A DNA stretch of 62,968 nucleotides from Candidatus Aminicenantes bacterium (GTDB lineage Bacteria > Acidobacteriota > Aminicenantia > UBA2199): contig DSBM01000141.1 of NCBI GenBank assembly GCA_011049425.1, positions 1 to 62,968 on the forward strand, written 5' to 3'. Position 1 is the first letter of the stretch. Every line of letters starts with the position of its first letter. The notes under the pieces are model-generated. The model saw only the letters and a program-made list of their open reading frames with translations, made no database searches and had not been told where the DNA came from. Below are positions 8,812 through 17,288 of this stretch, piece after piece. The translations under genes and the position numbers were made by a program.

Positions 8812-10413
8812 CTAGAATTTCCCGGTGTACTTCGTCCAGATATCGTCTCCGAGTTTCCAGTACGCATCGGTTAAGCGTTTCATCCAGGATTGGCTGTAGC
8901 GGGTCAAGGCTTTTTTCAATCTGCGCGGGGTCTTTTTGTGCAAAACCATCATGCGTTCTTCAAAATCCGCCTGGGAGGCAAAAACCTCTTTTTCCAGGGG
9001 ATTCCGGACCGCGGCTACATCCTCACGCATATGGCCCCATTTCTGTGCGGCCAGGTCGGCAACCCGGTTAAACGCCCACCAGGCGCACTGCCGGTTAAAG
9101 CCGGAACGGCCGCAAACCCGCCATTCTGCAGGGAACGACTCGATACCGGCGTATATCGGGGCGTATGCCGTCATGGCGGGGTTGTCGTAACCCACCCAGG
9201 CGAGGCCGCCTATGGGGTCGGGGAGCCACGAGCGGACCTGGATCACGGTGGCGTAGGTACAATAGTATCGGGCAATGCAGCGTTCGCCGAGTTCGTTCCA
9301 ACCTCCGTTGATGGCAAACAGGGGCATCATGTCGTAATCCATGAAGGGATTGGCATAAGGGCTTTTTATGAAACGCCCTGTTCGCTCACCTTTTTTTGTT
9401 TCCGGTACCAGCATGAACTTGGTCATGTCAAAGGGGGTGCCCTCATAGGTGTCGCGGAAGATCTCCATGATTCGTCCGGGTGAGACCTTGGCTTCGGGTT
9501 GGACGGAAAAGGGGTGATTTTCGCTGTTCGGGTCCAGTTTCAGGCCGGGAGCCAGCAGGCTCAGAACTCGCCATTCCCGGCGCCGGGCGGCCATGCTGCG
9601 ACGGTGGGCGTATGCGTAACAGAATTCAAAGGGTTGGCCGGCCTGTGGATCAAAAAGTCCCATCTCGATGGCACGTTCGACTACATTGGCGGAAGCCATG
9701 TACTCATCCGGGCGATCCAGGTGGATTTGCCGAATCCGGGATGCGTTGGCGTTCACGGATACGTGCCCGTCCGGGACACGTTGGGCGGCCCATACAGCCC
9801 CTTTTCCACCCTTTCCAGGTCCGACGATTTCCAGGTGCCATACCTCCTGCGGGTCCGCGATGGTAAAGCACTCACCGCCATCGTTGTAGCCGTATTCTTT
9901 TGTGATTTCATCGGCGATGCGAATGGCGTGACGGGCCGAGGTGGCCCGTTCAAGCATGATGCGGTTGAGCTCATAGTAATCGATTATGCCCTGATCGCTG
10001 CGCATTTCCGCTTTTCCGCCGAAAGTGGCCTCACCGATGGCCACTTGTTTCTCGTTCAGGCAGGGCAGAGCGGTATTGATGTAACTGTATGTCTGTTTAA
10101 CCTGGGGAATCGTTCCCACCCGGCTCTGCCGGGAAAGATCATCCGCATGGCGGGTTAGATGGGAATCAGAAAAAACCGGCCGCATGGATCCGCTCGGGTA
10201 TCGGCTTGCCGGAACGACATCGATCCAGGTGCGATCCTTGTGCGAATCGCAGGTGTGGGACGTCATGACCGAGCCATCTGTTGACGCCAAGCGTCCAACG
10301 GTTATGCTGGTGCATCCGTCCGGGTGTTGCTCAGGTTCGTCCGGTCCGGGGAAAAGCGGTCCCGCCAGGCCGGCCAAACACAGTGATAAAAACAGAATAC
10401 GAAACAATTGCAT
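8812..10413 (-). CDS. C69 family dipeptidase, exported
   Basis: 533-residue peptidase U34/C69. The N-terminus is a signal peptide (FRILFLSLCLAGLAGPLF), followed by DGCTSITVGRLASTDGS; Cys34 is the predicted N-terminal nucleophile exposed after propeptide cleavage. Other family marks are NEKQVAIGEATFGG, YGYNDGGECFTIADPQEVWHLEIVG and the C-terminal part of the Ntn-hydrolase fold. It cleaves dipeptides or small peptides, here probably in the periplasm. A TTGCAT-17-TATAAT promoter lies just upstream (10450-10478), and AGAGGAG precedes the ATG. Confidence 0.9.
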   Translation of the reverse strand: MQLFRILFLSLCLAGLAGPLFPGPDEPEQHPDGCTSITVGRLASTDGSVMTSHTCDSHKDRTWIDVVPASRYPSGSMRPVFSDSHLTRHADDLSRQSRVGTIPQVKQTYSYINTALPCLNEKQVAIGEATFGGKAEMRSDQGIIDYYELNRIMLERATSARHAIRIADEITKEYGYNDGGECFTIADPQEVWHLEIVGPGKGGKGAVWAAQRVPDGHVSVNANASRIRQIHLDRPDEYMASANVVERAIEMGLFDPQAGQPFEFCYAYAHRRSMAARRREWRVLSLLAPGLKLDPNSENHPFSVQPEAKVSPGRIMEIFRDTYEGTPFDMTKFMLVPETKKGERTGRFIKSPYANPFMDYDMMPLFAINGGWNELGERCIARYYCTYATVIQVRSWLPDPIGGLAWVGYDNPAMTAYAPIYAGIESFPAEWRVCGRSGFNRQCAWWAFNRVADLAAQKWGHMREDVAAVRNPLEKEVFASQADFEERMMVLHKKTPRRLKKALTRYSQSWMKRLTDAYWKLGDDIWTKYTGKF

Positions 10414-10449
10414 ACGGACTCCTCTGATTCAGGATTCACAACCAGTTTC

Positions 10450-10478
10450 ATTATAAGGGCGGGGCAAGGGGAATGCAA
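10450..10478 (-). promoter_or_regulatory. Promoter of the C69 dipeptidase gene
   Basis: Read on the minus strand: TTGCAT (10473-10478), 17-bp spacer, TATAAT (10450-10455). Both hexamers are near consensus, and the ATG at 10413 lies about 30 nt after the predicted start. The downstream aminopeptidase and Lon-like genes may be cotranscribed. Confidence 0.65.
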
Positions 10479-10514
10479 CGGCGATTCGGCGCGTGAAAAA
10501 GTTAAGCCTGATGA

Positions 10515-10973
10515 TCAGCGGCGATAATTGCGGGCGATCAGAAAAACCCCCAGGCCGATAAAGATGCCGGGCCAGAAAAACATGCGCAGATGGTTTCGGA
10601 TCCACCAATAGTAATCGTTGAAGAGGGGGATGTTTCGCAGCAGAAAGAAAGCACCCAGGATAACCAGAATCAAGCCGAATACAACCGGACCGGAATGGGA
10701 AGCGGTTTCCGAGTCGCTTTCATTTTCAGTGGAAAGTTCGCGGGGGGAAGATTCTTCTCTATGCATCGACACAGTTTCTTCTTCGCTGTCCAGGGGTTGC
10801 TCGGGAATAATGAATATACCGGCAATGTAGGCGATTAGTCCGACACCGCCGGTAAACACGAGCAGAACCGCCCCGACACGTACCAGTACGGGATCCAGGT
10901 TGAAATACTCTCCGATACCACCACAGATTCCCGAAATCACACGGTCTTTGCGACTGCGATACAAGCGTTTCAC
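10515..10973 (-). CDS. PspC domain membrane protein
   Basis: 152-residue membrane protein. Residues 1-60 form a PspC domain (KRLYRSRKDRVISGICGGIGEYFNLDPVLVRVGAVLL plus a hydrophobic stretch). A polar, acidic linker (about 61-95) leads to two more membrane segments (VVFGLILVILGAFFLL and FWPGIFIGLGVFLIA) as in LiaF/DUF5668-type tails. The start is GTG at 10973, preceded by AGGAGG at 6 nt; an ATG just before it is out of frame. PspC proteins respond to envelope stress in other bacteria, but no PspA or PspB partner is visible nearby. Confidence 0.87.
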   Translation of the reverse strand: MKRLYRSRKDRVISGICGGIGEYFNLDPVLVRVGAVLLVFTGGVGLIAYIAGIFIIPEQPLDSEEETVSMHREESSPRELSTENESDSETASHSGPVVFGLILVILGAFFLLRNIPLFNDYYWWIRNHLRMFFWPGIFIGLGVFLIARNYRR

Positions 10974-11060
10974 TGCATGCCTCCTTGCCGGGCCAATCAG
11001 GCCGTCTAACCATTAAACGCAGGCGGGTAGAACTTGGTTCTCTAAAACGGGGGACCGTAT

Positions 11061-12185
11061 CTACAGGTCTCCGGAAAGCTTGACTCCACGCTCTTCCAAA
11101 AGTTTCCGAACCCGTTTAAACACACCCTCCATCTGGCCCAGATGTTCGGGCGCAACCACTCCCCGGCGCCGGATCCGACCCTCCGCAAGAATTCGAACCA
11201 CCGCGGAACAGGTGTATCCGGTGGTACGTGCCATTGAAGTGGTACGGGTCTTCCAATCGAACTGGTCAAACAACTCGAATGCCCGGTGAACCGGGTTGTT
11301 TCCCGATTTTCCCTTGATATCAATGCGCATGACGGTGAAATCCGCTTCATCGGGACGCATCTTCCATTGCGGGAAAAGAATGGCACTGGTCACATCCAGG
11401 GGAGCCAGCCGCTGATTTTTGATTTCCATCTCTTCACGGCTGAAGAATCCCGCACCACCCAGGATTTCCATCAGGGCCGCATGACCGGGATACCGAAGGG
11501 TTTTTTCCTTCATATTGGGAATTTTCATTGTTTTTAACAAGGTACGCAATCCATCCGTATGGAACGCTTCCAGGGTGCCGATGCCTTTGAATTCAACCCG
11601 TTCCAGGCCGGAAAGGGGCGGATACACGACCGGCTTGCCGTTCTGAACCATGCGGCAGGGGCGCGTGTACTCCTCAATAACATCAGCCGGTGAAAAACCG
11701 GCTTTGTATTCCCAGGGCCATTGCCGCTCCACCGGCAATCCCCCGACCAAACAGGAATAAGATTCGATGGCGTCCAGGCGCGTGGATTCATATCCCAGGA
11801 TCATGTTGCACAAACCCGGCGCTACACCACAATCCACTACCGCGGTGACTCCGGCTTTGGTTGCGCGATCCTCTAAAAGAAAGGGATCTTCGGGGCTGAA
11901 AGCGATGTCCACCACGTTGTTGCCGTTGTCGATCAGGTCTTTCAGAACGCCAAAGCCCATATGTCCGGGCAAGGCGTTTACCACTACGTCAAATCCACGA
12001 GTCAATTGTTTGAGCCGACGGGAATCCGCCAGGTCGGCGTGAACCGGCGTAACGGAAAATGACGAAGAAACGGCTTCAAGCGTGTGCAAATCCGCATCAG
12101 CCACGTGAACGCTGAATTCGCGACAGAGATCCGCCGCAACCGCGTGTCCGACCAAACCGCTGCCCAGAACAAGAATACGTTGCAT
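11061..12185 (-). CDS. Saccharopine dehydrogenase-like oxidoreductase
   Basis: 374-residue NAD(P)-binding protein beginning MQRILVLGSGLVGHAVAADL (Rossmann GxGxxG at residues 8-13), with the catalytic-domain features VDIAFSPEDPFLLEDRATKAGVTAVVDCGVAPGLCNMILG. This is the saccharopine dehydrogenase / lysine-6-dehydrogenase type. The ATG at 12185 follows GGGAGGTGAC, and the TTGAAG-17-TACAAT promoter at 12236-12264 excludes longer versions. It probably acts on a lysine-derived or related amino acid intermediate. It is monocistronic, so the pathway cannot be read from neighbours. Confidence 0.85.
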   Translation of the reverse strand: MQRILVLGSGLVGHAVAADLCREFSVHVADADLHTLEAVSSSFSVTPVHADLADSRRLKQLTRGFDVVVNALPGHMGFGVLKDLIDNGNNVVDIAFSPEDPFLLEDRATKAGVTAVVDCGVAPGLCNMILGYESTRLDAIESYSCLVGGLPVERQWPWEYKAGFSPADVIEEYTRPCRMVQNGKPVVYPPLSGLERVEFKGIGTLEAFHTDGLRTLLKTMKIPNMKEKTLRYPGHAALMEILGGAGFFSREEMEIKNQRLAPLDVTSAILFPQWKMRPDEADFTVMRIDIKGKSGNNPVHRAFELFDQFDWKTRTTSMARTTGYTCSAVVRILAEGRIRRRGVVAPEHLGQMEGVFKRVRKLLEERGVKLSGDL

Positions 12186-12235
12186 ACAAGTCACCTCCCA
12201 TGGTTCCGCAAAGAATAGCTGATGCTTGGATTCCC

Positions 12236-12264
12236 ATTGTACCCAAACTCGAACCAATCTTCAA
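12236..12264 (-). promoter_or_regulatory. Promoter of the saccharopine dehydrogenase-like gene
   Basis: Minus strand TTGAAG (12259-12264), 17 bp, TACAAT (12236-12241). Predicted transcription start near 12229, about 44 nt before the ATG at 12185. Confidence 0.6.
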
Positions 12265-12285
12265 TCGCTTGTCTCACCCAAGAGG

Positions 12286-12837
12286 ATGGCGTACAATTTG
12301 CATGTGCATGAGCATTTAAACCCTTTCAAACAAGAGTCCCTGGCTGAGTGCCTGAGGGGATTCCTCTGCCTGGCGGTCCATTTCTTGTTGCTTTTCTTTT
12401 TTGTGCGAACGTTCGCCTGCCAAACCATGGTCGTTTCCTCTGCCTCCATGAATAACAACCTGGTTGTAGGGGATCATGTGCTGGTCAACATGGTCTACTC
12501 ACGCGACGGATGGAACGCGATTGAACGGTTTTTCATGCCGCCGCGCGCACTCTGCCGGGGCATGGTGGTTGCGTTTCATCCACCCGGTTACGCGGATCGG
12601 GTTTTTGTCAAGCGCATCATCGGCCTGCCGGGAGAAGAGATCCGCATTCAGAAAGGTCAGGTTCTGGTAGACGGAGCGAGATTAAAAGAGACCTACTTGA
12701 ATGATCCAAGCAGCTCCGGTCGCAAAAGAGATTCAATCCATTGTCATGCACCTTCGGGTCATTATTACTGCCTGGGTGACAATAACGCTGCAACTTGTCA
12801 ACCAGATGCATCAAGCATCTCAGTAATGGCGGTATAG
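12286..12837 (+). pseudogene. lepB: Signal peptidase I, C-terminally truncated
   Basis: The N-terminal two thirds look like type I signal peptidase (S26): a membrane segment (FLCLAVHFLLLFFFVRTFA), the catalytic serine in SSASMNNNLVVGDHVLVN, the general-base lysine in RVFVKRIIGLPGEEIRI, and GHYYCLGDNN (box E). After GDNN the expected SxDSR and terminal strand are absent; the frame runs through unrelated residues and stops. The last 40 bp overlap the convergent GT9 gene, whose own C-terminus looks normal. The start is uncertain (ATG 12286 has AAGAGG too close; ATG 12226 is further upstream). I infer a 3' truncation by deletion or a local assembly join; activity is doubtful. Confidence 0.72.
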
Positions 12838-13868
12838 ACGGAGTCTGTAGAGATCTGAGCCATGCAGTTCATTTTATTGCAAGTACGTCGATGGCAGAAA
12901 CGGCACTCAACCGTGCTGACCACGGCGCGGGATAAAGGCAACAGGGAACCGTTGCGCCGGGGAGATGTCGGTGCAAACAGACCGACACTCGGAGTGTCGA
13001 CCACGTCCGCCAGGTGCAATGCCAGGGTATCCGCGCTGATGATACAAGTGGCGGAACGGATCAGGTGCACCAGGTCCACAAAATCGGTTTCCGGAGCCAG
13101 GGGGATCCCGGTTTTGTTTGAAATATCACGGGCGCGGTCCAACTCGGCCGCGTTCCCCCACAGCAGCACGGCGGGAACACGCGAAGCGACGATATGTCCG
13201 ATTTGTGCCAACAGGTCCAAAGGCGGGATTTTGGTTGGCCATCCCGCTCCCGTGTTTAGTAGACAGAAACCTGCGGAACCCGGGGACAAACGGTCCAGGA
13301 AGTCTTGCAACCGTGGCGATGGGGTGGCGTAACTCAGGCTCGGGTACTGAACCGTATTCGTGTTGACGCCCAGAGCGCTCAACAGGTGGAGATTCTTGTA
13401 AATCACATGGCTGTTTCCCGGCCACGGATCGGCCTGTAAACGATAGGCCAAAGACGCCAGGGGCTCGCGTAAGTTTTGAGAATGAAATCCCAACACATTC
13501 CGCCCCGCCATGCGTGCCACCAGTGCGGATTTGATTAAGCCCTGAAAGTCCACAACCAGTGAATACCTGTCGCGGTTCCTGAGGCGAAAAACGCGAACCT
13601 CCCTGAGTGCGTCGCGCATGGGTTTGTGACGGAGATCCAGCGAGTAGACGTGGTCGGCCACATTGAACACGGAAAGCAGCTTGTCAACAGGAGGTGAGCA
13701 GATCCAATCCAGGCTGCAACTTGGAAAGGCCCTTGCCATTTGAACGACCGCGGGCAAAGTGTGAATCACGTCTCCCAATGCAGACAAGCGAACCACGGCG
13801 ATCTTCTCGCCCGGACCCGGAATGGCCACACTTTCTTTTTTTAAATCGGTTTTCACTGACAGTTTCAC
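12798..13868 (-). CDS. Glycosyltransferase family 9, heptosyltransferase-like
   Basis: 356-residue GT9 enzyme. N-terminal KIAVVRLSALGDVIHTLPAV (about 22-41) with the conserved D of the GDV/I motif, SLVVDFQGLIKSALVARMAG, and the C-terminal donor-site region LADVVDTPSVGLFAPTSPRRNG are diagnostic of ADP-heptose:LPS heptosyltransferases. It should transfer heptose to the lipid A/Kdo core on the inner face of the inner membrane. It is third in a minus-strand operon after rfaE1 and rfaE2, overlapping rfaE2 by 4 bp, which supports heptose as donor. Whether it is heptosyltransferase I or II is not clear; a waaC-type role is plausible. Confidence 0.87.
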   Translation of the reverse strand: MKLSVKTDLKKESVAIPGPGEKIAVVRLSALGDVIHTLPAVVQMARAFPSCSLDWICSPPVDKLLSVFNVADHVYSLDLRHKPMRDALREVRVFRLRNRDRYSLVVDFQGLIKSALVARMAGRNVLGFHSQNLREPLASLAYRLQADPWPGNSHVIYKNLHLLSALGVNTNTVQYPSLSYATPSPRLQDFLDRLSPGSAGFCLLNTGAGWPTKIPPLDLLAQIGHIVASRVPAVLLWGNAAELDRARDISNKTGIPLAPETDFVDLVHLIRSATCIISADTLALHLADVVDTPSVGLFAPTSPRRNGSLLPLSRAVVSTVECRFCHRRTCNKMNCMAQISTDSVYTAITEMLDASG

Positions 13869-14362
13869 TGTTGAAGCGGTTTTTTTGATCTCTTTACCAA
13901 CCAGGAAGTGGATTGAACCTTATCGCCGCCCACTATCACGACCCGCCCGCCGTAAGCGCGGACCACCTCCTTTTCCGGGACTGTGTCGACGGTATAATCG
14001 GATCCCTTGCAGTGAAAGTGGGGTTTCAAAGCCAACAGCACTTCGGTCACCGTGGTCGCGTCAAACGCAACCACAAAGTCCACTCCTTCCACTGAGCAGA
14101 GGATGGCCATGCGCTCATGCTGGGGCAAAATGGGGCGTTCAGGACCCTTCAGGCTGCGCAGGGATTTGTCAGAATTGACCGCAACCACCAGGATGTCGGC
14201 TACAGCCGCAGCCGCCTTTAGGTAGCGGGCGTGTCCCACGTGGAAGAGATCAAAGCCACCGTTGGCCATTGCAATGGTTTTGCCTGCCTTTTTAAGCACA
14301 TCGATTCGCCGTGCAAGCTCGGAAAGCTCACTGATTTTGCAATCAGAAATTTCCCGGATCAC
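13865..14362 (-). CDS. rfaE2: D-glycero-beta-D-manno-heptose 1-phosphate adenylyltransferase
   Basis: 165-residue cytidylyltransferase-family enzyme: ANGGFDLFHVGHARYLKAAA contains the HxGH nucleotide-binding motif, followed by VVAVNSDKSLRSLKGPERP and HCKGSDYTVDTVPEKEVVRAYGG, both standard for RfaE domain II. It makes ADP-heptose from heptose 1-phosphate. The gene is separate from the kinase domain (rfaE1, immediately upstream, 4-bp overlap), unlike the fused HldE of enterics. The rfaE1-rfaE2-GT9 order indicates a dedicated LPS inner-core unit. Confidence 0.93.
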   Translation of the reverse strand: MIREISDCKISELSELARRIDVLKKAGKTIAMANGGFDLFHVGHARYLKAAAAVADILVVAVNSDKSLRSLKGPERPILPQHERMAILCSVEGVDFVVAFDATTVTEVLLALKPHFHCKGSDYTVDTVPEKEVVRAYGGRVVIVGGDKVQSTSWLVKRSKKPLQQ

Positions 14363-15360
14363 GGCAAAGTACCGGTAGACAGCGCATGAATCAGTTCATC
14401 GGGAGTAACCGTGGCGGCTCCCGCTTTCATTACCGTCAGTCCGGCCGCTACGGCGGCGAGTCTGGCGCAGGCAAGCATATCCGCACCCGATGCCAGGCCT
14501 AGAGAGAGCAAAGCGATCACGGTATCACCCGCACCGGTGACGTCCACGATCTCCAAGGGGCCGTATATTCCGATCCGGGTCGGCGGCCGGCTGGATTCCA
14601 GCAGTACCATGCCCTCATCACCGCGCTTCAACAACAAACCGTCACTGTTGATTTCCCGGTGCAGGTCGATTGCCGCGCCGATAAAATCCGCTTCACGGTT
14701 GAATTCCGTTGCGGGAAAGATGCGTTGCAGTTCAGTCAGGTTGGGGGTGGCTATGCGAACGTCCGGAAAAGAGCGCAGGTGACGGCGTGAATCAACCGCA
14801 ACCGGCGGAAAGTCAAATCGTTTGCGGGCGGAGTGGTAGTCCTTTTCGCGGACTGAGCAGCACAGGTAATCGGATATCACCAGGAAACTGCTGTCTTTGA
14901 GGACTTTTTCTAGTTGATCCAGCAGGTTCGCGTGGTGTTGTTCCGGCAGGGGCGAGCGGTTGAGGCGATCAATGCGCAATACCTGTTGCCGCCGGGTATG
15001 TTGATCTCCGGAAAGAATGCGTGTCTTGCGCGGAGTAATGAAATCCTTTACAGCCAACAAGCCGTCATCCGGGATCCCGGAACGGCTAAGCACATCACGC
15101 AGTATATCACCGCTCTGGTCCCGGCCGACAAAACCGATGGGGTGGGGTTCACCTCCCAGGGCACGGATGTTGGCGGCCACATTTCCCGCCCCTCCAAGAC
15201 GAAAATCATCACTTTCAAATTCAGTGATCAAAACCGGCGCTTCGCGTGAAACCCTGGCCGCGCAAGTGGTGATGTATTCGTCCAGGATCAAGTCTCCCCA
15301 GACGGCAATGCGTTTGCCGCGGAACTTCCGCACCAGTTGTTGCATTTCTCGGCCGATCAT
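14359..15360 (-). CDS. rfaE1: D-glycero-beta-D-manno-heptose 7-phosphate kinase
   Basis: 333-residue PfkB-type kinase, RfaE domain I. Visible marks are GDLILDEYITTCAARVSREAPV near the N-terminus, GGAGNVAANIRALGGEPHPIGFVG, and the C-terminal PfkB signature DVTGAGDTVIALLSLGLASGA with the catalytic Asp in GAGD. It phosphorylates heptose 7-phosphate at C1 for ADP-heptose synthesis. It overlaps rfaE2 by 4 bp and begins 12 bp after the end of the subtilase gene. No promoter was found in that short gap, so it may be read from the subtilase promoter. Confidence 0.93.
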   Translation of the reverse strand: MIGREMQQLVRKFRGKRIAVWGDLILDEYITTCAARVSREAPVLITEFESDDFRLGGAGNVAANIRALGGEPHPIGFVGRDQSGDILRDVLSRSGIPDDGLLAVKDFITPRKTRILSGDQHTRRQQVLRIDRLNRSPLPEQHHANLLDQLEKVLKDSSFLVISDYLCCSVREKDYHSARKRFDFPPVAVDSRRHLRSFPDVRIATPNLTELQRIFPATEFNREADFIGAAIDLHREINSDGLLLKRGDEGMVLLESSRPPTRIGIYGPLEIVDVTGAGDTVIALLSLGLASGADMLACARLAAVAAGLTVMKAGAATVTPDELIHALSTGTLP

Positions 15361-15372
15361 TTGTGGAAACGA

Positions 15373-17142
15373 TTATTGTTCCACACCGAATTCCAATACG
15401 AAAATGGAGGGGCCACTCTCTTCGCCTTCGCCGTCCACGCTGGTGAATGCGTATTTCACTTCAGTCCTTTTGGCCACTCGCCGGTGACGATACGAGAACG
15501 TGGCGGCGTCTACTTCAGCGAGATGTGTCATCTCGTTGTCGATTATCTGGTAAACGCGATATGCAACCACATTTTTGTCGTCGTTCAGTGGATTGGCGTT
15601 CCATGTCAGGGTGTTGATGTATTCCGTGTGTAGCATTGACTGGTTAAAAGACTGGCTGCCCTGGATGTTTACCGGTGGCGCAATGCTCATCAGGCTCATC
15701 AGGGCCTCACCCACATTGATGCGGGGCTTCTCTACTCCAGTCTGGCACTTGGTGACCACGCTGCGGCCGGAATATTCCAGTGCCGTTACCAACTCGTGAA
15801 CCGGCACTTCGCGGGAATACTGGCGGAAAATGGCGAATCCGCCGGCAACCATGGGCGCAGCCATCGAGGTTCCGCCCCAGTATTGATAACTGGAATTGCT
15901 GCCCCCTGTTGCGGAGCGGATACTTTGGCCCGGCGCAAAAAAGTCCAGCATTTGGGGATGAAAATTGCTGAAACTGGCTTCCTGATCATTCTTTGTAGTG
16001 GCACCGATGGCGATGGCGGAAGAGATGCAGGCCGGCGCACTGAGTCCATTGCACAACGAATCGTTTCCCGCAGAGATTACCGTGGGAATCCCGGCGGCGC
16101 GAAGGTTATCGATGGCATGTTTCACGTTGGGGTTGTCTATGTCGCATGCAGCGGCGTTGTCATATTCACCGCCGCCGAGGCTCATGCTGACGGCCGCAAT
16201 CCGCAACTGGTTGCGGCGCGAAAAGACAAATTCCAGCGCCTTGAGTTGGTCGGAATTGTAGGACATGACACAGGGCTCGCTTGAATTGCACTCCGCTGCG
16301 GAAAAGCGGGAAAAAACCTGGATGTGAATCAGGTTGGCATCTGGGGCGATTCCCCGGAAGGAACCACCGTTGTTGCCGGTTGCGATCCCGGATACGTGGG
16401 TGCCGTGATCGTAACCATAGTATTGCGGAGCGTACATGTGAGCCGCTCCCGGACCGGACATTTCACGCTGACCGTTGGGGCAATCGGCTTTCAAGGAGTA
16501 GCACTGCTCAACGACGGCTTTTCCCTGAAAGGCTTCATGGGAACGGCGAATACCGGAATCCAGGATCGCCACGTATTCACCGGCACCGGTGTAGCCCGAA
16601 GCCCAGGCGCTGTCCGCCCGGACCAGTTCAACCGCATCCGCCATCTGGGGTGAAGATGCCTCCTGCGGAAGAGAAGCGTTTGCCTGGTATTCGGGGATGC
16701 GCATCAGGCGGTCTTCCGTAATGGCCGCAACCTGATGCAGTTGTGCCAATTGCTCCAGGGTTTCCGCATTTACCCGCAGGGCCAGAACGGGAAGGGTGGA
16801 AAAAGTGTGGTGGATTTCCCAGTCCGAACTTCCCAGGTGAAAAAGGATTTCCTCACTCACATTGCGAATGGCCGTTTCCAATCTTAAATCCGCTTCCATG
16901 GACCTGTGAAAATCGCCCGGGTCCATTTTTCGTCTTGAATAACGGATGCAATCCGCGGTCAGGTATTCTATGCCGGGTACCCGTAAGCTCAGGATCACCG
17001 GTACAAAACCGTTTTGGTGGGCTTTGTTCAGCAGGTTATCGTCCAAAACGCCCGCCTTCTCAACGGCATTCAAAGAGAAACACATGATCAATACTGTTAG
17101 AATGGTTACGATCCCACGGCCCGGGAAGCGTTTGTTGTGCAT
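15373..17142 (-). CDS. Secreted subtilisin-like serine protease (S8)
   Basis: 589-residue subtilase. Signal peptide at 12-28 (VTILTVLIMCFSLNAV), an I9-like propeptide region, and the triad Asp (YVAILDSGI, about 193), His (DHGTHVSGIATG, about 247) and Ser (GGTSMAAPMVAGG, about 425), with the oxyanion Asn in TVISAGNDSLCNG. The last about 100 residues look like an Fn3-type beta domain (NTLTWNANPLNDDKNVVAYRVYQ). Several cysteines suggest disulfides. It has its own strong promoter (17187-17214), divergent from the flavodiiron gene. Secreted proteolysis is likely. Confidence 0.92.
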   Translation of the reverse strand: MHNKRFPGRGIVTILTVLIMCFSLNAVEKAGVLDDNLLNKAHQNGFVPVILSLRVPGIEYLTADCIRYSRRKMDPGDFHRSMEADLRLETAIRNVSEEILFHLGSSDWEIHHTFSTLPVLALRVNAETLEQLAQLHQVAAITEDRLMRIPEYQANASLPQEASSPQMADAVELVRADSAWASGYTGAGEYVAILDSGIRRSHEAFQGKAVVEQCYSLKADCPNGQREMSGPGAAHMYAPQYYGYDHGTHVSGIATGNNGGSFRGIAPDANLIHIQVFSRFSAAECNSSEPCVMSYNSDQLKALEFVFSRRNQLRIAAVSMSLGGGEYDNAAACDIDNPNVKHAIDNLRAAGIPTVISAGNDSLCNGLSAPACISSAIAIGATTKNDQEASFSNFHPQMLDFFAPGQSIRSATGGSNSSYQYWGGTSMAAPMVAGGFAIFRQYSREVPVHELVTALEYSGRSVVTKCQTGVEKPRINVGEALMSLMSIAPPVNIQGSQSFNQSMLHTEYINTLTWNANPLNDDKNVVAYRVYQIIDNEMTHLAEVDAATFSYRHRRVAKRTEVKYAFTSVDGEGEESGPSIFVLEFGVEQ

Positions 17143-17186
17143 GGGGTCCTCCTCTATGTCAGCGCATCATATACCCATAACCCGCT

Positions 17187-17214
17187 ATTATAGCACACCG
17201 CGATAGGTCTGCAA
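17187..17214 (-). promoter_or_regulatory. Promoter of the subtilase gene
   Basis: Minus strand TTGCAG (17209-17214), 16 bp, TATAAT (17187-17192), with TG one base before the -10 (extended -10). Predicted transcript start about 37 nt before the ATG at 17142, which is preceded by GAGGAGG. Confidence 0.68.
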
Positions 17215-17221
17215 CTCCCGC

Positions 17222-17250
17222 TTGAGTTTAGGCAAAGTACCGGTTAGAAT
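17222..17250 (+). promoter_or_regulatory. Promoter of the flavodiiron protein gene
   Basis: TTGAGT (17222-17227), 17 bp, TAGAAT (17245-17250), back to back with the divergent subtilase promoter only 8 bp away. The two -35 boxes nearly touch, so the promoters may compete for polymerase. Confidence 0.65.
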
Positions 17251-17288
17251 AAAATTCATAGAAAGCATGTCATCAGGAGGATTGTTCA

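Noticed and set aside
11031-11060. Possible third element end (GGTTCTCT at about 11036)
   Set aside because: Only eight bases match the terminus and no second end or internal homology is nearby.
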